NCBI GenBank assembly: GCA_934481375.1
Contig: CAKSPN010000128.1
Coordinates: 1-5,564 of the forward strand
DNA: 5,564 nt
Direction: 5' to 3'
Source: an uncultured Clostridia bacterium
GTDB lineage: Bacteria > Bacillota > Clostridia > UBA1381
The notes below the pieces were generated by a model. That model ran no database searches. It was not told the origin of the DNA and was given only the letters and a program-made list of their open reading frames with translations. Shown in pieces: positions 1 through 5,519 of the stretch (the stretch's first letter is position 1; each line of letters begins with the position of its first letter). Both the position numbers and the translations under genes were made by a program.

Positions 1-801
1 GTTAAGCACAGCATAAATAACGAACATAGGCAGCATTGCAATTGTGGTCCCCGCAAGCATAAGGTCCCACGAAACCGCACCCTCTCCGGAATTTTTCAGC
101 ATCATAACGCCGACTATCAGTGTTTGCTGTTTCGGATTTGATATTGTAAACAGAGTCGGCATTATGTAGGAATTCCACGAGCTTTGAAAGCTCAGTATGA
201 AAATCATCGCCATAACAGGTGTTAAAAGCGGAAGAAGAATACGGAAAAATACGCCCGTAAACGTACAGCCGTCAATAATTGCCGCCTCGTCCACATCTCT
301 CGGAATTGTATTTATAAAGCTTTTGACAAGATACATATTCACGGCAGGCATTCCGAAGCAGTTCATCACTACAAGCCCCAACAGCGATTTGTTAAGCCCG
401 AATACCTTTAAAACATCAAAGGTCGGGTAAATGGTTATTCCGCCCAGATTGATAAACATAAGCGCCGAAAACATAACAAAAACAGCTTTTTTTAACTTAA
501 ATCTGCCCCGTGCGAAAACGTATCCGCTTACTGCCGAAGCCACCAGTGCCGAGATTACCGAAAGCCCCGTAAACCATATGCTGTTCCAAAGCATACGGGG
601 AATATTCATAAACTCCGAGTTCCATGCGTTTTGATAATTTTTAAAGGTAAAATCTTTCGGCAGTATGCTTTCGGGAATAGCCATAATTTCCGTGTTGCTC
701 TTAAACGAAGATAATATTACATAAACTATCGGAAACACTGCCCATATAAATACCGCAAACAAAAATGCATACATTGCGGCATTAAGGATTTTTTGTTTCA
801 T
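1..801 (-). CDS. Carbohydrate ABC transporter permease, MalG-like (C-terminus cut by window edge)
   Basis: This is the second inner-membrane permease subunit of a CUT1-type sugar importer. It runs off the left edge in frame: 267 codons are present, starting MKQKILNAAMYAF, with no stop. Family members are about 270-285 residues, so probably only the last ten or so are missing. Hydrophobic segments lie near residues 10-31, 72-96, 106-127, 138-160, 193-208 and 248-266. The ATPase-contacting EAA loop is clear: E172-A-A with D177-G178, followed by I188-L-L-P191 in the expected spacing. The start is supported by an AGAGGG ribosome binding site (807-812) five bases upstream. The start lies 13 bases past the stop of the preceding permease gene, so the two are surely co-transcribed. 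The sugar specificity cannot be deduced, because in this family it resides mostly in the binding protein. Confidence 0.93.
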   Translation of the reverse strand, partial: MKQKILNAAMYAFLFAVFIWAVFPIVYVILSSFKSNTEIMAIPESILPKDFTFKNYQNAWNSEFMNIPRMLWNSIWFTGLSVISALVASAVSGYVFARGRFKLKKAVFVMFSALMFINLGGITIYPTFDVLKVFGLNKSLLGLVVMNCFGMPAVNMYLVKSFINTIPRDVDEAAIIDGCTFTGVFFRILLPLLTPVMAMIFILSFQSSWNSYIMPTLFTISNPKQQTLIVGVMMLKNSGEGAVSWDLMLAGTTIAMLPMFVIYAVLN

Positions 802-814
802 TTCTGCCCTCTTT

Positions 815-1753
815 TCAGTATAACTGCGAATATTTTCCGCTTGATTTAAGAAAAACGAATGCAATAAGAGCATATATAAGCGAATTGATTATACCCACAG
901 CACAGCCGTAGCCGACGTTTACAATGTTTCCGGAAAATGCAGGCATAAATGTGTTTATAAGATATGCCGCCACGGTATATGTACTGCCGCCGGGGACTCC
1001 GTTTGTCAGTGCAATGACAAAATCTCCCGTTTGCAGAGTGTTGGTTATTACAATCAGAATAATTGTCCGCACAACAGGTGCGGCAACGGTCACGGTAATG
1101 TGCAGAAGCTTTTGCTTAGCGTCAGCACCGTCCATTTGCGCCGCCTCATACAATTCGTTCGGAACGTTATCAAGTGCGGTGCAAAAGCACAGCATACTCA
1201 TTCCGAAGGTGTTCCATACCGAGCTTGTTATAAGAACAAACATTGAGCCTGTTGATGTTTCAAACCAGTTTATATTTTCGGCTATCAGATGAAGCTTTTT
1301 TAATATTATATTTGCGACCCCGAAATACTGAAAAATATTCGAGAATATCACACCTACAACCGCCACGCTGATTATATTCGGCAGAAGATACGCCGAGCGG
1401 AAAATGCCCGTTCCTCTCATTTTTTTGCTCAGTATAACGCTGAGGGTAAAGGTCAGAAGAATTTCAAGCGGTATCTTTATTGCCGCAAACTCAAATGTCG
1501 TAAGCCATGAGTGCCAGTATGCCTTGTCATGGAAAACATTAATGAAATTCTCTGCGCCGACAAAGCGTGTATGCTGGGAAATCATATCATAAAAATACCA
1601 TGATTTTTGCACAGACCACAGAATGGGCCATATTGTAAAAACCAAAAATCCTATAAGCTGTATTCCGATAAGCAGATAGCACTGTGCCGCCTTCGACAGG
1701 GATTTCCCGTTTGCAGGCTTTTTTGCGGTTGTTTTTATGCTTAATCTGCTCAT
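815..1753 (-). CDS. Carbohydrate ABC transporter permease, MalF-like
   Basis: This is the first permease subunit (312 residues) of the sugar importer and pairs with the MalG-like subunit downstream. A basic cytoplasmic N-terminus (residues 1-21) is followed by six likely membrane segments near 26-47, 88-109, 118-142, 170-192, 226-248 and 277-302. The FRSAYLLPNIISV stretch (118-130) is typical of UgpA/MalF/LacF-type permeases. The EAA loop is seen as E203-A-A with D208-G209. The usual I-x-L-P end of the loop is relaxed here to a V-A-A-P226 form, which is within family variation. It lacks the extra N-terminal segments of E. coli MalF and so resembles the short Gram-positive type. A purine-rich GGGAGGGGG site (1762-1770) lies eight bases before the start. 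The gene begins 30 bases after the binding-protein stop, in the same operon. Confidence 0.95.
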   Translation of the reverse strand: MSRLSIKTTAKKPANGKSLSKAAQCYLLIGIQLIGFLVFTIWPILWSVQKSWYFYDMISQHTRFVGAENFINVFHDKAYWHSWLTTFEFAAIKIPLEILLTFTLSVILSKKMRGTGIFRSAYLLPNIISVAVVGVIFSNIFQYFGVANIILKKLHLIAENINWFETSTGSMFVLITSSVWNTFGMSMLCFCTALDNVPNELYEAAQMDGADAKQKLLHITVTVAAPVVRTIILIVITNTLQTGDFVIALTNGVPGGSTYTVAAYLINTFMPAFSGNIVNVGYGCAVGIINSLIYALIAFVFLKSSGKYSQLY

Positions 1754-1783
1754 ACGAACAGCCCCCTCCCGATAGTGTAAAAA

Positions 1784-3166
1784 TTATTGCAGTCTTGTGT
1801 CGAAATTCAAATCAATGTCACGGCTGTAATCATAATCGGGGTGCGTGTCAATGTATAACTGTATACCGTCATTGCTGTCGTTTTCACATTCCTTAACCGC
1901 CTCGTCTATTTTGTCGGTCGGTATTTTTCCCGTCCATATTTCATCTGTCCATAGCGACACTATGCTCTTTTTCCCGATTACCTCTGTTTTTGCCCATTCC
2001 CGCTGTGTATATGAAGTGCTTACAAACTCGGCAAAGGTTTTCCAGTTTGCCATTTTTGCGGGAAGCTCAATATCTTTTACAATGTTAAAATCATACGGTA
2101 TTGTTTTTCCCGATTTGTATGCTTCGCGAAGCATATCATTATCCGTCATAAATCTGTATATCGTCATAATCTGATCATCGGAAAGCTTGCTTTTTAAATT
2201 CGAGTTTATACAGCACGAACCTCCGATATGGGCAAAGGTCTTGTGCCTTTCGCTTTGCTCAAGTCTCGGAAACGGTGCAATTCCCCAGTCGCATATTGCC
2301 ATAAACTGCTCTGTAAGTACGGCATAGTCGTAGCTTCCGGCAAATTTCATACCTATTTTTCCCATAGAAAACTTTGCACGCGCAGGGTCATTATCTATAC
2401 CCTCGGCGCCCGGAAAACACGAGCCGTCCTCTTTTATGCCTACATATATTTTCATTATGTCGGCTATTTCATCAAACTCGTACCGTCCCGTCGCAGGATT
2501 GTATCCGTTTATAAATCCGGAGCTTACCGATGCGACGTTATTAATGTCCGAGCCGTACCAGCCCTCCCATTTTGCGGGGAAAATTATTCCGTATTCCTGC
2601 TTGTCGGGAGTGGTAAGCTTTTTTGCGTACTCTCTGAGCTCCTCGAGAGTTTCCGGCGGCTTTGCCTCGCCGTTTTTGTCAACAATCCCGGCTTTTTTAA
2701 ACATATCCTTGTTGTATAATAAACCGTATGTAGTTGTGCTGTACGGAACGGTATATATTTTGTTTTTATATCCGTAAAAGTCAGCGTTAAGATATTTCGG
2801 GTCGTATTCCGCAATGTATTCATTTCCGCCCTCTATATCATTAAGCGGCAGAATATAATTGTTTGCCGCCAGCCATTCAAGACGGACTCCGCCGCCGAAC
2901 ATATCGGGAGCCTGGTTTGTTACAAGCGCAACCTCAAGGATATTGGCAATATCGGGTTTTACGACATATTCTATTTTTACGCCTATGTCTTTGCCCGTTG
3001 TTTTATTAAATTTACTTATGCGATCCGACATAAACTCCTTGCTGTGAGAATCGCCGGACCATATTGTCACCGTTTGAATTTCTCCGTCCGAAGTTATTCG
3101 TCCGCAGGAGGTACAGCAGAAAACGACTGCCGCAAAGAATATCCAAAAAAGCTTTCCCGATTTCAT
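1784..3166 (-). CDS. Extracellular sugar-binding lipoprotein of an ABC importer (SBP family 1/UgpB-like)
   Basis: This protein probably captures the sugar outside the cell and delivers it to the two permeases encoded just downstream. I place the start at 3166 (460 residues). The frame stays open to an ATG at 3184, but that one has no ribosome binding site, whereas the 3166 ATG has AGGAG (3175-3179) eight bases upstream. The signal peptide is MKSGKLFWIFFAAVVFCCTSC, with C21 the most likely lipidated residue; the box C-T-S-C is unusual in having Cys instead of Leu at -3. The mature part begins with a TVTIWSGD strand and then NQAPDMFGG. The stretch VPYSTTTYGLLYNKDMFKKA matches the conserved P..x..GL.YNKd.f.kaG signature, and PPETLEELREYAKKL is also typical. 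Length is normal for the family. An ATPase gene is absent. The transported substrate is unknown. Confidence 0.94.
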   Translation of the reverse strand: MKSGKLFWIFFAAVVFCCTSCGRITSDGEIQTVTIWSGDSHSKEFMSDRISKFNKTTGKDIGVKIEYVVKPDIANILEVALVTNQAPDMFGGGVRLEWLAANNYILPLNDIEGGNEYIAEYDPKYLNADFYGYKNKIYTVPYSTTTYGLLYNKDMFKKAGIVDKNGEAKPPETLEELREYAKKLTTPDKQEYGIIFPAKWEGWYGSDINNVASVSSGFINGYNPATGRYEFDEIADIMKIYVGIKEDGSCFPGAEGIDNDPARAKFSMGKIGMKFAGSYDYAVLTEQFMAICDWGIAPFPRLEQSERHKTFAHIGGSCCINSNLKSKLSDDQIMTIYRFMTDNDMLREAYKSGKTIPYDFNIVKDIELPAKMANWKTFAEFVSTSYTQREWAKTEVIGKKSIVSLWTDEIWTGKIPTDKIDEAVKECENDSNDGIQLYIDTHPDYDYSRDIDLNFDTRLQ

Positions 3167-3174
3167 ACAGTTGA

Positions 3175-3179
3175 CTCCT
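3175..3179 (-). promoter_or_regulatory. Ribosome binding site deciding the binding-protein start
   Basis: AGGAG on the minus strand, eight bases before the ATG at 3166. It favours that start over the in-frame ATG at 3184, which has only AT-rich sequence upstream and sits at the predicted transcription start. The shorter protein also begins directly with a proper signal peptide. Confidence 0.75.
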
Positions 3180-3192
3180 ATCATAATTATAC

Positions 3193-3220
3193 ATTATATA
3201 TTTTATAATACTTTGCTCAA
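3193..3220 (-). promoter_or_regulatory. Candidate sigma-A promoter of the sugar-import operon
   Basis: On the minus strand a perfect TATAAT (3198-3193) is preceded, after a 16-base spacer, by TTGAGC (3220-3215), which matches TTGACA at four of six positions. The predicted transcript would start near 3186, giving a leader of about 20 bases that contains the AGGAG site. The area is very AT-rich, and a second pair (TTGAAT 3228-3223 with TAAAAT 3205-3200, 17 apart) is possible. The exact promoter is therefore uncertain, but a promoter here is likely because terminators lie just upstream. Confidence 0.5.
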
Positions 3221-3270
3221 ATATTCAAGTTTATGTTTTGTTAACATTTTTCGTAAAGGCGGCGGAATAA

Positions 3271-3296
3271 GAAAAACCCCTTTACGGAAAGGGGTT
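3271..3296 (-). terminator. Rho-independent terminator downstream of the AraC gene (third of three hairpins)
   Basis: A perfect 9-bp stem, AACCCCTTT (3275-3283) with AAAGGGGTT (3288-3296), encloses a 4-base loop. Read on the minus strand the stem runs directly into TTTTTC, the expected U-tract. Read on the plus strand it is followed by CGGATTG, without a T-run, so it serves minus-strand transcription coming from the regulator gene. It insulates the import operon from regulator read-through. Confidence 0.8.
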
Positions 3297-3311
3297 CGGA
3301 TTGTGGTTTTG

Positions 3312-3335
3312 AAAAAAGTGATATGTCACTTTTTT
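3312..3335. terminator. Symmetrical A6/T6 hairpin, possible bidirectional terminator
   Basis: AAAAAAGTGA (3312-3321) pairs perfectly with TCACTTTTTT (3326-3335) around a TATG loop. It reads the same way on either strand: an A-run, a 4-bp GTGA/TCAC core and a T-run. The GC-poor core makes it a weak terminator by itself. Its place between two stronger hairpins suggests it adds to a tandem terminator. Confidence 0.5.
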
Positions 3336-3365
3336 AGCCTGTCGGCAATATTTTGCCGATAGGCT
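3336..3365. terminator. Strong hairpin just after the AraC stop
   Basis: AGCCTGTCGGCAA (3336-3348) pairs with TTGCCGATAGGCT (3353-3365) around a TATT loop. On the plus strand all 13 pairs form, with one G-U (3341/3360). On the minus strand that position is an A-C mismatch. It starts five bases beyond the regulator stop codon. The plus-strand read has CGGTTTT after it and the minus-strand read has AAAAAAG, so a classical U-tract is weak or missing on both. It may act as a transcript-end stabiliser or as part of a composite terminator. Confidence 0.5.
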
Positions 3366-3370
3366 CGGTT

Positions 3371-4264
3371 TTATGATTTGGAATAATTTTGCCTGAATTG
3401 CTTGGGCGTCATATGCACTTGTCTTCTGAATTTGTCTATAAAATAACTGGTTGTGGAAAATCCCACATCGAGCGAAATATCCGTTATGCTTTTTTGAGTG
3501 CTTATAAGCAGACGCTGTGCCTCGCTGATACGGACATAATTCACATAGTCCGTAAAGCTTCGCCCCATAACCTTTTTAAACAATCTCGAGAAATAGCTGT
3601 GGCTCATATAGCATAAATCCGCCGCACTGTTTGACGCCGCCGTGCTGTAATTGTTCTGCGCATATTCGATGGCTTTCTGCACCGATGCCATAGCTTTCGG
3701 GGGTATGAGGCTTTTTTGCGAATTGCAGTGAGAGTCCCAGTAGCGCAAAAGCCATAAAACAATATTAATCGCATACATTCTGACCGCAAGCTCGTACCCG
3801 AAGCCTTTGTTTTCCCATTCGGCAACTATTTTCTCAATCAGAGCCGGTATTTCGCTGTTGTCTATCTCTTCTTTGCCTAATTTTACATTGTGCGTGTATG
3901 CGGAGGATATAAAGGGAAGAATGTATTTTAATTCACGCACGGATTGCTCCGACGCATACAAAATCTGCGGCATAAATTTTATGACAACATACGTGCTTTC
4001 GTCCTGGTTTGAGAAAACAAAATGCGGTCTTTTTGAGTTTATCACGATAAGCTCGCCGTTTTTCAGTATATGCTTGTCATCTTCGCACCACACGTTTATA
4101 TCGCAGTCTATCCCGTAAAGAAATTCTATGTAGTCGTGATAATGAAAATCTATTTTGCGTGCGTTATTCACATCGGAGTGCGGAACCTTCATCAGCAGAC
4201 ACTGAACAGGCACTTCAAAATTATCAACAACCGCTTTTTCTTCTTCGTGAAATTCGTATTGCAT
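3371..4264 (-). CDS. AraC-family transcriptional regulator with N-terminal cupin-like sensor domain
   Basis: This is a cytoplasmic DNA-binding regulator of 297 residues, the usual size for AraC proteins with a ligand domain. The N-terminal part has a cupin-like motif, H41-x-H43-x-x-x-E47 within FHYHDYIEFLYG, then NGELIVINSKRPH, typical of sugar-sensing members. The C-terminal HTH_18 domain covers about 192-297. Helix-turn-helix 1 is near 213-234 (AADLCYMSHSYFSRLFKKVMG). Helix-turn-helix 2 is near 259-281 (SITDISLDVGFSTTSYFIDKF), followed by the canonical MTPKQFR. The frame is open to an ATG at 4324, but that lies inside the predicted promoter. The ATG at 4264 has AGAGG (4273-4277) eight bases upstream and is preferred. 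It lies between the import operon (same strand) and a divergent dehydrogenase, which suggests it controls one or both. The inducer is unknown. Confidence 0.93.
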   Translation of the reverse strand: MQYEFHEEEKAVVDNFEVPVQCLLMKVPHSDVNNARKIDFHYHDYIEFLYGIDCDINVWCEDDKHILKNGELIVINSKRPHFVFSNQDESTYVVIKFMPQILYASEQSVRELKYILPFISSAYTHNVKLGKEEIDNSEIPALIEKIVAEWENKGFGYELAVRMYAINIVLWLLRYWDSHCNSQKSLIPPKAMASVQKAIEYAQNNYSTAASNSAADLCYMSHSYFSRLFKKVMGRSFTDYVNYVRISEAQRLLISTQKSITDISLDVGFSTTSYFIDKFRRQVHMTPKQFRQNYSKS

Positions 4265-4272
4265 ATGCCAAA

Positions 4273-4277
4273 CCTCT
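4273..4277 (-). promoter_or_regulatory. Ribosome binding site deciding the AraC start
   Basis: AGAGG on the minus strand, eight bases before the ATG at 4264. The alternative start at 4324 would add 20 residues (MYAIIIYRKKYHFFVVEVWH) that do not resemble the family N-terminus and overlap the -10 region. Confidence 0.65.
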
Positions 4278-4310
4278 ACAACAAAAAAATGATATTTTTT
4301 TCTATAAATA

Positions 4311-4319
4311 ATTATAGCA
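4311..4319 (-). promoter_or_regulatory. Extended -10 promoter of the AraC gene
   Basis: The minus strand reads TGCTATAAT: a consensus -10 (4316-4311) with the TGn extension (4319-4317). No good -35 lies 16-18 bases upstream, which is usual for extended -10 promoters. The predicted start near 4304 gives a leader of about 40 bases. Confidence 0.6.
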
Positions 4320-4341
4320 TACATATCCCGAAAATGCTATA
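4313..4341. repeat. 8-bp perfect inverted repeat spanning the divergent promoters
   Basis: TATAGCAT (4313-4320) and ATGCTATA (4334-4341) are exact inverted copies separated by 13 bases, with centres 21 bases apart, about two helical turns. Each arm is most of the extended -10 element of one of the two divergent genes. It may simply reflect two similar promoters back to back, or it may be an operator. Confidence 0.6.
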
Positions 4342-4343
4342 CT
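4335..4343 (+). promoter_or_regulatory. Extended -10 promoter of the oxidoreductase gene
   Basis: TGCTATACT: a -10 hexamer TATACT (4338-4343) with the TGn extension (4335-4337). The expected -35 place, 4315-4320, reads TAGCAT, a poor match, and overlaps the opposite promoter. The predicted start is near 4350, and the leader of about 29 bases carries a strong GAGGAGG site (4362-4368). Confidence 0.6.
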
Positions 4344-4378
4344 TTTTTTAAACAAAACAATGAGGAGGTATAAAAACA

Positions 4379-5443
4379 ATGAAAAAATTAAAAGTCGGTA
4401 TTATAGGCGCAGGCGGAATTGCCACGAATGCACACGCACCGTCATACGAAAAAATTGACAATATTGAAATTGTCGGAGTATGCGATATTATAGAGGAGCG
4501 TGCGCAAAAGCTGGCAAAGCGTCTCGGGGCGGAATTCTGGTGTACGGATTATAAAGAAATATTCAATATCCCCGATCTGGATGCGATTGATATTTGTACG
4601 CCGAATTATCTTCACTCGATAATCGCCGTTGAAGCGCTTGAAAGAGGCTTGAACGTTTTGTGCGAAAAGCCTGACGCAATCAATACCGCAGAAGCGGAAA
4701 AAATGAAAAACGCCGCAGACAAAAGCGGCAAAACCCTGATGGTTATACGCAATAACAGGTTTATGAATATGTCGTCATACCTTAAAAAGTATATATCGGA
4801 CGGAAAAATGGGCGAAATATATGCGGCACGGTGCGGCTGGCAGAGAAGACGCGGTATCCCCGGCAAGGGCGGTTGGTTTACAACAAAAGCGCAGTCGGGC
4901 GGAGGTCCTCTTATCGATTTGGGCGTACATATGATAGACTTGTCAATGTGGCTTATGGGAAATCCGAAACCGATTGCGGTAAGCGGCTGTACCTATGAAA
5001 AATTTGCAAATTCCGATGTGTCGGACTCGGTAAATTCAAGATTTGGCGACGCAAAATCGGGCGGTACGTTTGATGTTGAAGATTTGGCAATGGGCTTTAT
5101 ACGCTTTGATAACGGGGCTTGTATGCAGATAGAATTTTCATGGGCGTCAAACATAGAAAAGGAACAGAGATTTGTTGAATTAAGGGGAACAAAATCGGGA
5201 GCGATGTGGTCCTCGGCAGACGATAAGCTTAAAATTTTCGGCGAGGAGTACGGAAACACTGTAGATTACCTCCCGAATTTGGGCGATAATCCGCATCATC
5301 ATCTGGGCAATATCAAGCATTTTGCAGACGTTGTTTTGAACGGAGCGGAGCCTATGTTCGTTCCTCAGCAGGGATTGAATATGATTAAAATACTTGAGGG
5401 ATTTTACCGCTCGGCTGAAGATGGAAAAGAAATATTACTTTAA
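4379..5443 (+). CDS. Gfo/Idh/MocA-family NAD(P)-dependent oxidoreductase
   Basis: This is a cytoplasmic dehydrogenase of 354 residues, standard length, likely acting on a sugar, inositol or related polyol. The N-terminal Rossmann fold begins VGIIGAGGIA, with the G10-x-G12-x-x-A15 dinucleotide loop. D36 at the end of the second strand suggests NAD preference. The CTPNYLH stretch (73-79) and the C-E-K97-P98 motif, with the catalytic Lys of the family, follow. The C-terminal domain shows D180-L-G-V-H184-M-I-D187, giving the expected active-site Asp/His set, and ends with an LEGFYRSAEDGKEILL tail typical of the family. A strong GAGGAGG (4362-4368) lies ten bases before the ATG. The gene is divergent from the AraC regulator and is followed by terminators, so it is probably monocistronic. 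The substrate cannot be fixed from motifs; an imported sugar or its derivative is the natural guess. Confidence 0.95.
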   Translation: MKKLKVGIIGAGGIATNAHAPSYEKIDNIEIVGVCDIIEERAQKLAKRLGAEFWCTDYKEIFNIPDLDAIDICTPNYLHSIIAVEALERGLNVLCEKPDAINTAEAEKMKNAADKSGKTLMVIRNNRFMNMSSYLKKYISDGKMGEIYAARCGWQRRRGIPGKGGWFTTKAQSGGGPLIDLGVHMIDLSMWLMGNPKPIAVSGCTYEKFANSDVSDSVNSRFGDAKSGGTFDVEDLAMGFIRFDNGACMQIEFSWASNIEKEQRFVELRGTKSGAMWSSADDKLKIFGEEYGNTVDYLPNLGDNPHHHLGNIKHFADVVLNGAEPMFVPQQGLNMIKILEGFYRSAEDGKEILL

Positions 5444-5451
5444 AAGAGCCA

Positions 5452-5475
5452 ATAAAAAAACGCCTTACGGCGTTT
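5452..5475 (-). terminator. Rho-independent terminator of the HU gene
   Basis: AAACGCC (5458-5464) pairs with GGCGTTT (5469-5475) around a 4-base loop. On the minus strand the stem runs into a seven-T tract followed by ATT. The plus-strand read is followed by CAGAC, so it mainly serves the gene entering from the right. It begins nine bases after the oxidoreductase stop, so the two convergent transcripts overlap. Confidence 0.8.
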
Positions 5476-5483
5476 CAGACTGT

Positions 5484-5519
5484 AGACAAACCGTTTAAGG
5501 TTTGTCTGCTTTGTTTTTA
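5484..5519 (+). terminator. Rho-independent terminator of the oxidoreductase gene
   Basis: A perfect 9-bp stem, AGACAAACC (5484-5492) with GGTTTGTCT (5499-5507), has a 6-base loop and is followed on the plus strand by GCTTTGTTTTTAG. It reaches the stop codon of the convergent HU gene. On the minus strand the tail after the stem (ACAGTCTG) is not T-rich, so its direction is plus. Confidence 0.75.

Noticed and set aside
197..634. Two adjoining open frames on the plus strand (77 and 67 residues)
   Set aside because: They lie antisense to the MalG-like permease, whose frame is well supported by the EAA motif, and they have no recognisable motif or convincing ribosome binding site.
924..1292. Plus-strand open frame of 122 residues
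   Set aside because: Shadow of the MalF-like permease on the opposite strand; no ribosome binding site or recognisable domain.
2228..2719. Plus-strand open frame of 163 residues, the longest antisense frame
   Set aside because: It is wholly antisense to the binding protein; no Shine-Dalgarno sequence precedes its ATG, and its sequence is unlike any family I recognise.
3167..3184. Six-residue upstream extension of the binding protein
   Set aside because: The ATG at 3184 sits at the predicted transcription start without a ribosome binding site; the next ATG has AGGAG and starts a proper signal peptide.
4265..4324. Upstream 20-residue extension of the AraC protein
   Set aside because: It begins inside the predicted promoter, has no ribosome binding site, and lacks resemblance to AraC N-termini.
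3235..4358. Similar decamers GTTTTGTTAA (3235-3244) and, on the minus strand, GTTTTGTTTA (4358-4349) as a shared AraC operator
   Set aside because: The nine-of-ten match is in AT-rich DNA where chance matches are common, and the two lie at different positions relative to their promoters.
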